Below are positions 1 through 9,226 of a stretch of DNA of 64,000 nt, in pieces. The stretch is taken from contig NZ_CP071060.1 in NCBI RefSeq assembly GCF_017161445.1, positions 3,348,001-3,412,000 of the forward strand. The letters are read 5' to 3'. Source of the stretch: Niveibacterium microcysteis. GTDB taxonomy: Bacteria > Pseudomonadota > Gammaproteobacteria > Burkholderiales > Rhodocyclaceae. The stretch's first letter is position 1. Every line of letters starts with the position of its first letter. The notes beneath the pieces were generated by a model that worked only from the letters and a program-made list of their open reading frames with translations, did not search any database and was not told where the DNA came from. Position numbers and translations under genes: made by a program.

Positions 1-2371
1 GGCCCTCCTTCTGCCGCAAGCGATCTGCCAGCCGGCTCTTGAGACCCGCCCCACCGCCCAGGATCTGGTTGGCAAGCACCACGGCCGGGTAGTCGGCAGA
101 GTCGTCGCGCAGCGGCATCGTCAATCCGCCGATGAAGAAGGCGTTCGCCTTGTCCGGCGTTTCGAGCGAGATCTCGGTCGGCTTCTTCTGGCGGAACGGC
201 TGCGGCACGCGCGCGTAGGACTCGCCGGACTTCCACGAGCCCAACAGGCGGGTGAGCTGTGCCTTGGTTGCGGCCTCGTCAAAGTCCCCCACCAGCGCTG
301 CCTGCGCGTTACTGGCGCCGTAGAAACGCCGATGGAAGGCCGACAGTGCCTTGGGTGTCACCGCCTTGATGTCGGCGATTTCTTCGTCCACCGTGCCAAC
401 GTAGCGCACATCGCCCTTGGGCCATGGGTTGTCGTAGCGGCCGATCGCACGCATCGCGACCGACTGCGGTTCCCGGCGACCACTCTCAAGCCCTGCGAGG
501 GACTCGGTGCGGAGTTGCTCAAGCTCGGCAGCCGGGAACTCCGGCTTGCGCAGCACGCGCTCGAGCAGATCGAGGAAGGCAGCAAGCTTGTCACGGCGCG
601 TCTCGAAACTGATCAAAACAGCGTTGCCGTCCTGCGCAGAAATGGACAACTGCGCCTTCATCGCGTCGAGCGCGTCCGCAATCTGCTGACGGCTCTGACC
701 GCCAGCACCCCGCGTCAGCATCGCCGCAGTGAAGTCAGCAACGGTTTCCTGCCCCACCAAGGAACGTTCATTGCCCATACGCAGCACGATCTGGCCATGC
801 ACCGTGTTGCCGCGGGTGCGCTTGGGCAGCAGGGCGATCTTTGCGCCATTCGGCAACGCGCTGCGATGAACCCGCGCTTCGATGGTTTCCGGCGACGGAT
901 CGAAGGCCTCACCTGCTGCTTGGGCCTCCTTGCCTTGGTAGCCATCCAGCACGCCGGCGAGCGCGGGCGCCTCGGGCACGTCGACCCGCACCGGCTTGTC
1001 GGTCGGGATGAACTGGCCAAAAGTCCGGTTTGACGCCTTGAAGTAGGCGTTGGCAACCCGCTGCACATCGGCAAGCGTTGCCTGTTCAATACGGTCGCGC
1101 CCGAGGAAGAACAGTCGCCAGTCACCAAGCGCAATGGCTTCGGACAGGCCCACGCCGAAATGCGCCGGATCATTGAGCGTCTTCTCAAAGCCATTGAGCA
1201 GGGCAACGCGGGCGCGATCGAGTTCGGCCTGGGTGATCGGCTTGCGCGCGAGGTTCTCGACCACGTCGACGAGGATCTTGCGGGCTTCGCTGCGCGACTG
1301 CTGCTTCGTGAGTTGCACGAAGAAGGTCATGTAGCCCGGCTCGGCCAACTCGAAGTTCCAGGCGCTGACGCTCGCCGCCTTGCCTCGCTCCACCAGGGCC
1401 TTGTGCAAGCGGCCGCTCGGCGCATCACCGAGTATGTATGAGAGTAATGAGAGCGCCGCGGTATCCGGATGTGAGCCCGCCGGCACATGGTAGAGAGTGC
1501 CAACGAGCTGTATGTCACCCACCCGCGCCAGCGCGACTTCGCGCTCGCCGTCCTGCACCGGTTCGCGTGTCCAGGTCGGCGTCAGCTCCCGCGCAGGCCG
1601 CGCAATCGGCATGAAGTAGTTGGCGATCTTCTGCAGCGTGGCAGCGGCATCGAACTTGCCGGTCACGGTCAGCACCGCGTTGTCCGGTTGGTAGTAACGG
1701 CGGTAGAACGCCTGCAGATTCTCGATGCGCACGCCTTCGACGTCAGCACGCGCGCCAATCGTCGATTTGCCGTAGTTGTGCCACTGGTAGGCTGCGGCCG
1801 CCATCTTTTCCCACAGGATCTGGCCCGGATTGTTCTCGCCAGACTCCATTTCGTTGCGCACGACGGTCATCTCTGAATCGAGATCGGCCTTCGCAATGTA
1901 GGAATTGACCATGCGGTCCGCCTCCATACGCAAAGCCCAGTCTAGGTTGTCGTCCGAGGCCGTGAACGTCTCGTAGTAGTTCGTGCGATCGAACCACGTC
2001 GTGCCGTTCATCTGCATGCCACGGCGCTTGAACTCGGAGTCGATGGTGTTGCCGGGGAAATTCTTCGACCCCTTGAACATCAGGTGCTCAAGCAGGTGCG
2101 CCATGCCGGTCTCACCGTAGTGTTCATGCCGGGAGCCCACCAGATAGGTGATATTCACCGTGGTGCTGGGCTTGGTCTCGTCCGGCGCGAGCAAGACCCG
2201 CAGGCCGTTCGGCAAACGGTATTCGGTGATGCCCTCCACGCTGGTCACGCGCTGAATCCCTTGCGGAACGCTGACGGCAGCCGGTGCCGCATCGGCCCAA
2301 CCGACTGCAGGTGTGATTACCAGCCAAAGCCCCAGCACAAGGGCCCGCGAAAAGCCGCTACGGACGTGCAT
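1..2371 (-). CDS. M16 family zinc metallopeptidase (pitrilysin-like), C-terminus beyond left edge
   Basis: The frame opens with MHVRSGFSRALVLG at 2371 and stays open to the window edge, so about 790 residues are visible and the stop lies outside. Residues 1-26 look like a signal peptide, so the protein is probably periplasmic. The M16 zinc motif HxxEH is present as HLLEH (about residues 92-96), followed by the family-typical MFKGSKNFP and the NGTTWFDRTNYYETF stretch. M16 enzymes clip short peptides or misfolded proteins; two-domain bacterial forms run to about 900 residues, which fits the size. I chose ATG 2371 because the ATG at 2375 runs into a stop after five codons. Substrate unknown. Confidence 0.9.
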   Translation of the reverse strand, partial: MHVRSGFSRALVLGLWLVITPAVGWADAAPAAVSVPQGIQRVTSVEGITEYRLPNGLRVLLAPDETKPSTTVNITYLVGSRHEHYGETGMAHLLEHLMFKGSKNFPGNTIDSEFKRRGMQMNGTTWFDRTNYYETFTASDDNLDWALRMEADRMVNSYIAKADLDSEMTVVRNEMESGENNPGQILWEKMAAAAYQWHNYGKSTIGARADVEGVRIENLQAFYRRYYQPDNAVLTVTGKFDAAATLQKIANYFMPIARPARELTPTWTREPVQDGEREVALARVGDIQLVGTLYHVPAGSHPDTAALSLLSYILGDAPSGRLHKALVERGKAASVSAWNFELAEPGYMTFFVQLTKQQSRSEARKILVDVVENLARKPITQAELDRARVALLNGFEKTLNDPAHFGVGLSEAIALGDWRLFFLGRDRIEQATLADVQRVANAYFKASNRTFGQFIPTDKPVRVDVPEAPALAGVLDGYQGKEAQAAGEAFDPSPETIEARVHRSALPNGAKIALLPKRTRGNTVHGQIVLRMGNERSLVGQETVADFTAAMLTRGAGGQSRQQIADALDAMKAQLSISAQDGNAVLISFETRRDKLAAFLDLLERVLRKPEFPAAELEQLRTESLAGLESGRREPQSVAMRAIGRYDNPWPKGDVRYVGTVDEEIADIKAVTPKALSAFHRRFYGASNAQAALVGDFDEAATKAQLTRLLGSWKSGESYARVPQPFRQKKPTEISLETPDKANAFFIGGLTMPLRDDSADYPAVVLANQILGGGAGLKSRLADRLRQKEG

Positions 2372-2484
2372 GCATACTCCCAGATGGTTCGGCACCAAGT
2401 GCCACGAATGAACGACGGCCGCATCGCGGCCGCCTGTCTGGCTATGACCGGCCGCTCCCAAACGGGTTCGGCACGAAGTTCAGC

Positions 2485-2715
2485 TCACTTGCAGCGGATC
2501 ACGAACTCGAATTCTTTCGCTGCCGTTTCGGCGTGCGATGCAAGCTCGTGGCCGGTCTGTCGGCAGAAGGCCTGGAAATCACGCACCGAGCCAGGGTCCG
2601 TGGCGACCACGCGCAGCGTCTCCCCGGTGTGCATTTCGGCAAGCGCCTTCTTCGCCCGCAGGATCGGCAAGGGGCAATTGAGCCCGCGCACATCCAGATC
2701 GCGATTAACGTCCAT
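2485..2715 (-). CDS. tusA: TusA/SirA-like sulfurtransferase
   Basis: This 76-residue protein has the TusA fold signature: DLDVRGLNCPLPILRAKKAL near the N-terminus, with the catalytic cysteine in the NCPLP motif (about residue 14), then LRVVATDPGS and a C-terminal FEFVIRCK strand. TusA-family proteins carry persulfide sulfur to partners in tRNA thiolation, molybdenum cofactor maturation or sulfur oxidation. It sits alone between the M16 protease and a BepA-like protease, so the context does not choose between these roles. Other family members (YeeD, YedF) share the fold, so the tusA symbol is a family-level call. Confidence 0.85.
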   Translation of the reverse strand: MDVNRDLDVRGLNCPLPILRAKKALAEMHTGETLRVVATDPGSVRDFQAFCRQTGHELASHAETAAKEFEFVIRCK

Positions 2716-2785
2716 CCAAGACTCCCGAGACAGGTAAAGGCTGAAGTTTCATTCTAGCGCGCGGCACGCGCCGCCCCCGCGCACG

Positions 2786-4222
2786 TCATCGTTGCTGTTG
2801 CTTCTCCAGCTCACGACGCCGGTCTTGCAGCTCCGCCAAGCGCGCTTCGGCGGCGGCCTTCTCGTAGTAATCGCCGTCGCGCGCGCGAAGGCCGAGCGTG
2901 AGTTGTTCGATCGCGGAGTAGAGCGACCCACGCAGGACGTAGACCTCCGCCTGGGCACGATGTTGCGACAGGCGCTTGCCTTGCGCCGCACTCGCCTTGG
3001 CGAGGCGGCTGTAGAGCCGCTCGTCGGCGCTGTCGAAGCGGATCTGGTCATTCGCGAGCGCCGCTGCCTCGCGGGGTTTGCCGGCCGCCATCAGGGCATC
3101 AATCTCGCCGTAGACCAGCGCGCTGCTCTGCGGAAAACGCTGTCGCGCCGCCCGCAGGATGCGCACCGCATCCATGTTGGCGCCAGCGGCCCGGTGCACA
3201 TCTGCATCAAGCAGATCGACCATGGCGCTGCTGAGGTCGAGCTTGCGCAAGGCAGCGACATCCTTCTGCGCATCGGCGACCTGGTTGAGCCGAAGGTGGG
3301 CGCGACCGCGTGCGTACCAATGGACGGCAGCGGCATTCACGCGTTGTGGTGGCTCGCCGGCAAAGCGCGTCAGGATGTCTTCCGGCACCTGCTCAAGGCT
3401 CTCGATCTTCGCCTTGACCAAGGAGAAGTCGATCGAATCGACCACTTGCCGATATGGCAGTTGCTGCACCCGGTTGGCCACATCACCGATCCGCTCGCTG
3501 GTCAGCGGGTGGGAGCGCAGGTAAGCAAACGAGCCGCTATCGAAGAGCCGCGTCGCGCGATCGAGACGCTCGAAAAAACTCACCATGCCGCGCGTGTCGA
3601 AACCCGCGGCGTCGAGCACCTGTAGGCCAATGCGATCCGCTTCGCGTTCGTAGTCGCGCGAATACGCCAGCTGCGCGCTCGCCATCGCCGCCTGCCCCGC
3701 CGAAAGCGCTGCACCTGCGGCATCGCCGCTCGAGCGGGAGGCAAGGATCGCCAGTACCAGCGAGGCGAGCATCATGTAACCCATGTTCTGCTGCTGCGCG
3801 ACCATCCGCGCCATGTGGCGCTGCTGCACGTGCGAGATTTCGTGCGCCATCACCGAGGCCAGCTCGGATTCGGACTGCGCCGCGACGAACAGCCCGGTAT
3901 GGAAGTACAGCACGCCGCCAAGGGTTGCCGCGGCGTTGATCGACTTGTCGTGCAGCACGAAGTAGCGGTACTGCTGGCTCGGCGTGGCGCTCACGGCGAC
4001 TAGCCGCGAACCGATGCGCTCGAGGTAGTCCTCCAGCTCGGGATCGTCCACATAGCGCGCGTCACCGAAGCGGATCTCGCGCACGATCGCCGCGCCAATC
4101 TGGCGTTCCATCTGCGGCGAGATGTCGGCCTGCGCGGAATCACCCAGATCGGGCAAGCCGTCGGCCAGCACGCGCACGGAGAACAGGAAGGCGAGCAGGC
4201 CCGCCAGCAGTCGCTTTTTCAT
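2786..4222 (-). CDS. M48 family metalloprotease with C-terminal TPR region (BepA-like)
   Basis: The protein is 478 residues starting at MKKRLLAGLLAF; the frame extends further upstream, but this start gives a clean signal peptide (cleavage near ADG, residue 20-22). The zinc-binding HExxH motif is HEISH at about residues 127-131, with the third-ligand region EREADRIG downstream. The C-terminal half is alpha-helical and TPR-like (LRKLDLSSAMVDLLDADV and similar). This layout matches BepA/YfgC, a periplasmic protease-chaperone that helps LptD and BAM assembly or degrades stalled outer-membrane proteins. Divergent from moaC. BepA is the best guess among M48 paralogues. Confidence 0.88.
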   Translation of the reverse strand: MKKRLLAGLLAFLFSVRVLADGLPDLGDSAQADISPQMERQIGAAIVREIRFGDARYVDDPELEDYLERIGSRLVAVSATPSQQYRYFVLHDKSINAAATLGGVLYFHTGLFVAAQSESELASVMAHEISHVQQRHMARMVAQQQNMGYMMLASLVLAILASRSSGDAAGAALSAGQAAMASAQLAYSRDYEREADRIGLQVLDAAGFDTRGMVSFFERLDRATRLFDSGSFAYLRSHPLTSERIGDVANRVQQLPYRQVVDSIDFSLVKAKIESLEQVPEDILTRFAGEPPQRVNAAAVHWYARGRAHLRLNQVADAQKDVAALRKLDLSSAMVDLLDADVHRAAGANMDAVRILRAARQRFPQSSALVYGEIDALMAAGKPREAAALANDQIRFDSADERLYSRLAKASAAQGKRLSQHRAQAEVYVLRGSLYSAIEQLTLGLRARDGDYYEKAAAEARLAELQDRRRELEKQQQR

Positions 4223-4325
4223 GAGGGTATGATACCGGGCGGCCTTCGCAGCCCTTGTGCCGGGGTACAGAAGGTAACAAATCTTCCTCTTCCGGTCGCC
4301 CGACATCGTCACTCGCCCGCCCACC

Positions 4326-4817
4326 ATGCCCGACAGCCCCGACTCTCCGCTCACCCACTTCAACGCGCGCGGTGAAGCGCATATGGTCGATATCGGCGCG
4401 AAGGGCGAAACCACCCGCGTAGCGCGGGTGCGCGGCCGAATCACGATGCAACCGGAAACACTCGCGCTGATCCTGCGCGGCGATGCGAAGAAAGGCGACG
4501 TGCTCGGCATCGCACGCATCGCGGGTATTCAGGCATCGAAGCGCACGGCCGAATTGATCCCGCTGTGCCATCCGATCCCGCTGACGCGTGTTGCGGTCGA
4601 CCTGAAGCCCGACGTTGCCGCATCGGCGGTCGAAGTCGAAGTCACCGCAGAGACCGTTGGCCGCACCGGCGTCGAGATGGAAGCCCTGACCGCCGCCTCG
4701 GTTGCGCTGCTGACGATCTACGACATGTGCAAAGCGGTCGATCGCGGCATGCAGATCGAGGCGATCCGGCTCGTCGAAAAACTCGGCGGCAAGTCCGGTC
4801 ACTGGCAAGCAGACTGA
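4326..4817 (+). CDS. moaC: cyclic pyranopterin monophosphate synthase MoaC
   Basis: MoaC converts the MoaA product (3',8-cyclo-7,8-dihydro-GTP) to cyclic pyranopterin monophosphate in molybdenum cofactor synthesis. The 163-residue length is typical. Family hallmarks are visible: the N-terminal [35 protein letters not shown] (the CHP active-site stretch), and the C-terminal [22 protein letters not shown]. The gene is divergent from the bepA-like gene and 33 bp upstream of the CYTH-CHAD gene. No other moa genes are in the window. Confidence 0.97.
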   Translation: MPDSPDSPLTHFNARGEAHMVDIGAKGETTRVARVRGRITMQPETLALILRGDAKKGDVLGIARIAGIQASKRTAELIPLCHPIPLTRVAVDLKPDVAASAVEVEVTAETVGRTGVEMEALTAASVALLTIYDMCKAVDRGMQIEAIRLVEKLGGKSGHWQAD

Positions 4818-4850
4818 AGCACGCCCCCGCAAGCGGAACGACCAGAGACC

Positions 4851-6356
4851 ATGAGCAAGGAAGTCGAACTCAAACTCGCGCTACCAGCGCAGGCGCTGCC
4901 CGCATTGCGCGCGCACCCGCTGATTGCCGACGCCCCGGTTGAAGGCGCCGACGGCGTGCTGCTCAACACCTACTTCGACACGCCCGGGCTTGAACTGCGA
5001 TCGCGCAAGATTGCGGTTCGCTTGCGCAAGGATGGCGAGCGCTGGCTGCAGACGGTGAAATGCGCTGCCGCGTCACTGGGCGGCCTCGCCAGCCGACCCG
5101 AGTGGGAACACCCCTACCGCGACGAGCGCTTTGACTTCAGCGTTGTCGACATCCCGGATGTGCGGACCGAACTAGAAAGCGTCCGTAGCCGACTCGCGCC
5201 GGTGTTCACAACGACCTTTCACCGCCAGACACGGCGACTGACCCCCGCGCCCGGTATCGTGATCCTCGCGATGATCGACGAGGGCACGATTGAGGCTGGC
5301 GGCCGCAGCAGCCCGATCTGCGAACTCGAACTCGAACTGGTCAGCGGTGACGGCAAAGATCTCTATGCGCTCGCCTGCCGGCTCGCGGCCGACTTGCCTT
5401 TGCGCCCCGAAGACGCGAGCAAGGCGCAGCGCGGTTATGAGCTGTACCAGAACCTCAGGCCCGCCCCCCGGCGCGCCCGGCCGGTAGCGCTCAGCGCCAA
5501 GACCGAGGCACGCGAGGCGTTCCGGCAACTTGCCTACGAGCTACTCGCGATGTGGCAGACGAATGAGGCCCTAGCACTGCGCCTCGACGACCCCGAGTAC
5601 GTGCATCAGGCCCGAGTGGCGCTACGCCGCTTGCGCACCTTGCTCGGGTTGTTCCGCCGCGCGCTGCCGAACACTCTGACGCAGGAGTGGCGGCCCCGCT
5701 TCGCCGCGCTCGCCAACGGCCTTGGCGCGGCGCGCGACGCCGACGTGGTGCTGGACACCCTGCTCGCGCCGATCACGACACAAGGCCCCGTCGGCGGCGA
5801 CATGCAACGCCTCGTCGCCGCGCTCGAGGCCCATCGGGATACCGAACGCGCGAGCCTGCGGCAGATCGAAGCCTCCGCCGAACGCGGCCGTGCGCAACTT
5901 GAATTCGCTGCGGTCTTGCATGCACTGAAACCGGACGCCGACGAGTTGGTCGGCAGCGTTGCACGTCGCGCCATGAAACGGGTGCGGCGTGACGCGCGCA
6001 CCAGCCTCGCTGAAGCGGTTGCCGGCGATGTGGCACAGCTCCATCGACTGCGCATCGTGCTCAAACGCTTGCGCTATGGCCTCGATTTCTTTGCCTCGCT
6101 GTGGCCGCAAAAAGTGCCGGAATACGCACGCGCGCTGGCGGAACTGCAAGAGAGCCTGGGCGCGATCAACGACGCAGCGATGGGCAATCGTCTGCTTGGC
6201 GAACTTGCCGGCAGCGACCCCGGGCTCGCCGCAGCGCGGGCATTCACCGCGGGTTGGCACGCACCACGCATCGCGCAGCTGCGCGCCCACGCGCTTGTCG
6301 ATGCCGACGCCCTGCTCGGCAGCCCGGCCCCCTGGAAGAAAGGCAACGCAAAATGA
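4851..6356 (+). CDS. CYTH and CHAD domain protein (inorganic triphosphatase, YgiF-like)
   Basis: The N-terminus carries the CYTH signature ExExK (EVELK, residues 4-8), and residues to about 200 form the triphosphate tunnel domain with alternating charged strands. From about residue 215 to 500 there is a CHAD domain: helical, rich in Arg/His, with HQARVALRRLRTLLGLFR and HRLRIVLKRLRYGLDFF as its conserved basic helices. CYTH enzymes hydrolyse inorganic triphosphate and CHAD domains bind polyphosphate, so a role in short-chain polyphosphate turnover is likely. The stop overlaps the sixA start (ATGA), which implies co-translation. Confidence 0.93.
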   Translation: MSKEVELKLALPAQALPALRAHPLIADAPVEGADGVLLNTYFDTPGLELRSRKIAVRLRKDGERWLQTVKCAAASLGGLASRPEWEHPYRDERFDFSVVDIPDVRTELESVRSRLAPVFTTTFHRQTRRLTPAPGIVILAMIDEGTIEAGGRSSPICELELELVSGDGKDLYALACRLAADLPLRPEDASKAQRGYELYQNLRPAPRRARPVALSAKTEAREAFRQLAYELLAMWQTNEALALRLDDPEYVHQARVALRRLRTLLGLFRRALPNTLTQEWRPRFAALANGLGAARDADVVLDTLLAPITTQGPVGGDMQRLVAALEAHRDTERASLRQIEASAERGRAQLEFAAVLHALKPDADELVGSVARRAMKRVRRDARTSLAEAVAGDVAQLHRLRIVLKRLRYGLDFFASLWPQKVPEYARALAELQESLGAINDAAMGNRLLGELAGSDPGLAAARAFTAGWHAPRIAQLRAHALVDADALLGSPAPWKKGNAK

Positions 6357-6823
6357 GCGAGCCCGACACGCTGGACCTGCTGCTTTGGCGCCATGCCGAA
6401 GCGGAAGATGGCTACCCGGACGCACAGCGCAAGCTGACCGAGCGCGGTCAGCGCCAGGCCGAACGCATGGCGGCATGGCTCAAGACCCATGCCCCCGACA
6501 AGCTCAAGATCATTGTCAGCCCCGCAACCCGCACCCGGCAGACAGTGGCCCCGCTGGGTCGCGAGCATGAGATCAACGCCGATGTCGGCACCGAGGCAGG
6601 GCCCGAAGATCTGCTGCGCGCCGCGGGTTGGCCCGATGCACGTGGTGCAGTGTTGATCGTGGGGCACCAGCCAACGCTAGGCCAGGTCGCCGCTGAGCTT
6701 CTTGGCCAACCGGGTGGCGAACTTTCGTTCAAGAAAGGCGCGCTGTGGTGGTTCCGAGTGCGCGAGCGCTACGGCGTGCCAGAGACAGTGCTCCGCGCCG
6801 TGATCCCGGCCGAGTTGACCTGA
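6353..6823 (+). CDS. sixA: SixA-type phosphohistidine phosphatase
   Basis: This 156-residue histidine phosphatase begins with DLLLWRHAEAE, where RH is the catalytic RHG-like motif. TERGQRQAERMAAWL and SPATRTRQT provide the arginine pocket, and VGHQPTLGQVA holds the second catalytic histidine. SixA removes phosphate from histidine phosphotransfer proteins (ArcB Hpt or the nitrogen PTS in E. coli). Its start overlaps the stop of the CYTH-CHAD gene by 4 nt, a pairing common in betaproteobacteria. A strong terminator follows at 6841. Confidence 0.92.
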   Translation: MSEPDTLDLLLWRHAEAEDGYPDAQRKLTERGQRQAERMAAWLKTHAPDKLKIIVSPATRTRQTVAPLGREHEINADVGTEAGPEDLLRAAGWPDARGAVLIVGHQPTLGQVAAELLGQPGGELSFKKGALWWFRVRERYGVPETVLRAVIPAELT

Positions 6824-6840
6824 TCTGACCGACCCAAAAC

Positions 6841-6870
6841 AAAAAGGGCGCACCGAAGTGCGCCCTTTTT
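6841..6870. terminator. bidirectional rho-independent terminator between sixA and aroG
   Basis: A perfect 13-bp stem, AAAAAGGGCGCAC / GTGCGCCCTTTTT, with a CGAA loop. The T tract on one strand and A tract on the other let it end sixA (plus) and the convergent DAHP synthase (minus). Confidence 0.92.
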
Positions 6871-6886
6871 GATGCTGTGAGCACGC

Positions 6887-7966
6887 TCAGTCGGTAGCGC
6901 GTGCAACGCGCCGCTGACGCACTGCGGCGGCCAGCGTTTCCAGCACGCCCAGGCTGTCTTCCCAGCCGATGCAGGCGTCCGTGATGCTCTTGCCGTATTC
7001 CAGCGGCTTGCCCGGCACCAGATCCTGACGACCATCCTTGATGTGCGATTCGACCATCACACCGACGATGCGGTCTTCACCGGCAGCCATCTGGCCGGCA
7101 ACGTCCTGCGCCACAACGATCTGGCGCTCGTACTTCTTGCTGCTGTTGGCGTGCGAGAAGTCCACCATCACCTTGGCGGCCACGCTTGATGCGGCCAGTT
7201 CCTTGCACGCCGCGTCCACGCTGGCGGCGTCGTAGTTGGTGGTCTTGCCGCCGCGCAGGATGACGTGGCAGTCCTCGTTGCCTCCGGTCGACACGATGGC
7301 CGAATGACCGGCCTTCGTCACCGACAGGAAGTGGTGCGGCGCGGCAGCAGCCTTGATCGCATCCACCGCGATCTTGACGTTACCGTCGGTGCCGTTCTTG
7401 AACCCGACCGGGCACGACAGGCCCGAAGCCAGCTCGCGGTGCACCTGCGACTCGGTCGTACGCGCACCGATCGCGCCCCAGGAGATCAGGTCGGCGATGT
7501 ATTGCGGCGTGATCATGTCGAGGAACTCGGTCGCGCAGGGCAGGCCCATCTCGTTGATCTCCCACAGCAACTCGCGGGCAATACGGATGCCATCGTTGAT
7601 GCGGAAGCTGCCGTCGAGCATCGGGTCGTTGATCAGGCCCTTCCAGCCAACGGTGGTGCGCGGCTTCTCGAAGTACACCCGCATCACGACCAGCAGATCG
7701 TCTTTCAAACGATCAGCCTCGGCCTTGAGGCGGCGGGCGTAATCCTTGGCAGCCTCGGTATCGTGAATCGAGCACGGGCCGATCACGACGAGCAGGCGAT
7801 CGTCCTGACCATGGAGAATGCGATGGATGCCGCTGCGCGCGTCATACGCCGTCTGCGCCGCCTGGGGCGTGGCCGGAAACTCGCGCAGAACATGGGATGG
7901 GGGCACCAGTTCCTTGATTTCTCGGATGCGGACGTCGTCGATGTGCAGGCGGGTTGAGGCGTTCAT
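6887..7966 (-). CDS. aroG: 3-deoxy-7-phosphoheptulonate synthase (class I DAHP synthase)
   Basis: The enzyme condenses phosphoenolpyruvate with erythrose 4-phosphate, the first step of the shikimate pathway. With the start at MNASTRLHIDDVRI the product is 359 residues, typical of AroG/AroF/AroH. Visible hallmarks are LLVVIGPCSIHD (active-site Cys), MRVYFEKPRTTVGWKGLINDP, GARTTESQVHRELASGLS, FKNGTDGN and DFSHANSSK. The frame extends to 8035 but the upstream residues are not family-like. Which aromatic amino acid inhibits it cannot be read from sequence. It supplies tyrosine precursors, of interest because the pigment locus downstream appears to consume tyrosine. Confidence 0.95.
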   Translation of the reverse strand: MNASTRLHIDDVRIREIKELVPPSHVLREFPATPQAAQTAYDARSGIHRILHGQDDRLLVVIGPCSIHDTEAAKDYARRLKAEADRLKDDLLVVMRVYFEKPRTTVGWKGLINDPMLDGSFRINDGIRIARELLWEINEMGLPCATEFLDMITPQYIADLISWGAIGARTTESQVHRELASGLSCPVGFKNGTDGNVKIAVDAIKAAAAPHHFLSVTKAGHSAIVSTGGNEDCHVILRGGKTTNYDAASVDAACKELAASSVAAKVMVDFSHANSSKKYERQIVVAQDVAGQMAAGEDRIVGVMVESHIKDGRQDLVPGKPLEYGKSITDACIGWEDSLGVLETLAAAVRQRRVARATD

Positions 7967-8052
7967 AATTTCCGGTTCCAGGTCAGACGGCCGGGAGATG
8001 GGGCGCAAGACCGCGCGCAATTTTTTTAACCACATCCCGAATTGAGCGCACG

Positions 8053-8058
8053 ATTATA
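8053..8058 (-). promoter_or_regulatory. probable -10 element of the DAHP synthase promoter
   Basis: A perfect TATAAT on the minus strand, 87 bp upstream of the aroG start, in an intergenic stretch with no other AT-rich hexamer of this quality. No convincing -35 hexamer is seen 16-18 nt upstream, so an extended or activator-dependent promoter is possible. Confidence 0.45.
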
Positions 8059-8090
8059 GCTCAACATTTTCCAGAACGCCGCAGCGCAGC

Positions 8091-9182
8091 ATGACGGACG
8101 ACACACCCTCCAAGCCGCCGAGCGTCCCGATACGCGGGCGCGGCGCGGCTTCGCGCCCCGACGGCCGCTTCGAACAATGGCAGCGCGCGGCTTTCGACGA
8201 CGGCTGGACGGCGGAGGAAGAAGCCGCCCTGCCGAAGACGGAATTGATCGTCGACACGGCCAAGAGCGTGATCGTCGAGGCACGCTCGCCCGACATCCCG
8301 TTCGAGTTGTCGATCAACCCCTACCGCGGATGCGAACACGGCTGCAGCTACTGCTTCGCCCGCCCGACGCACAGCTACCTCGGCTACTCCGCCGGACTCG
8401 ATTTCGAAACGAAGATTCTCTGGAAACCCGACGCACCCGAGGTGCTGCGGCGTGAACTGGCCCGCCCGCGCTACCAGTGCAGGCCCATCGCGCTCGGCAT
8501 CAACACCGACGCCTGGCAGCCGATCGAACGCAAACTCGGCCTCACCCGTCGCCTGCTCGAAGTCCTTTGCGAAACCAGACACCCGGTCAGCATCGTGACA
8601 AAGGGTGCGCTGATCGAACGCGACGCAGATCTGCTCGCCGACATGGCGCGCGACAAGCTTGTGCATGTGATGTTCTCGATCACCACGCTCGACCGCGAAC
8701 TTGCCCGCGTGATGGAGCCCCGCGCGGCTACGCCGGCCCGGCGCCTTGATGCGATGCGTACGCTGCATGAGGCGGGCGTGCCGGTCGGTGTGCTATTCGC
8801 ACCGCTGATTCCTGCGCTGAACGATCATGAGATGGAAGCCGTGTTGCAGGCCAGCCAGGCAGCGGGCGCCACCAATGCGGGCTACGTGCTGCTGCGCCTA
8901 CCACACGAATTAAAGACGCTCTTTCCGGAGTGGCTGCAACAGCACGTGCCGGGGCGTGCCGAGCATGTGCTCAGCGTATTGCGCCAGATGCACGGCGGGC
9001 AGATCTACGACAGCCGTTTCGGCCAGCGCATGAAAGGTAGCGGCGTTTTCGCCGAGCTGTATCGCAAGCGTTTCGCACTCGCGGTTGAGCGCCTCGGTTT
9101 GAACCAGACCCGCGACACACTAAACTGCGCAGGGTTTCGTCCCCCACGCACAGCCGGTCCGCAGGCCGATCTGTTCGACTAA
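8091..9182 (+). CDS. PA0069-family radical SAM protein
   Basis: A 363-residue radical SAM protein. The [4Fe-4S]-binding CxxxCxxC motif is CEHGCSYC (about residues 82-89), within the characteristic NPYRGCEHGCSYCFARPTH. GINTDAWQPIER and SIVTKGALIERD follow. The family resembles spore photoproduct lyase in its core, but its reaction is not established. The last gene segment carries no known extra domain. The start ATG at 8091 sits just after the aroG promoter, so the two genes diverge from a shared control region. Confidence 0.9.
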   Translation: MTDDTPSKPPSVPIRGRGAASRPDGRFEQWQRAAFDDGWTAEEEAALPKTELIVDTAKSVIVEARSPDIPFELSINPYRGCEHGCSYCFARPTHSYLGYSAGLDFETKILWKPDAPEVLRRELARPRYQCRPIALGINTDAWQPIERKLGLTRRLLEVLCETRHPVSIVTKGALIERDADLLADMARDKLVHVMFSITTLDRELARVMEPRAATPARRLDAMRTLHEAGVPVGVLFAPLIPALNDHEMEAVLQASQAAGATNAGYVLLRLPHELKTLFPEWLQQHVPGRAEHVLSVLRQMHGGQIYDSRFGQRMKGSGVFAELYRKRFALAVERLGLNQTRDTLNCAGFRPPRTAGPQADLFD

Positions 9183-9226
9183 CCATTCCGGGTTCGCAGC
9201 CCGGACGCAGACCTTCGACAATCGCC

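Noticed and set aside
5622..6476. Long minus-strand reading frame of 284 codons opposite the CYTH-CHAD and sixA genes
   Set aside because: It is a shadow of strongly supported plus-strand genes; its product is Arg/Ala/Gly-rich with no domain, as expected in GC-rich DNA.
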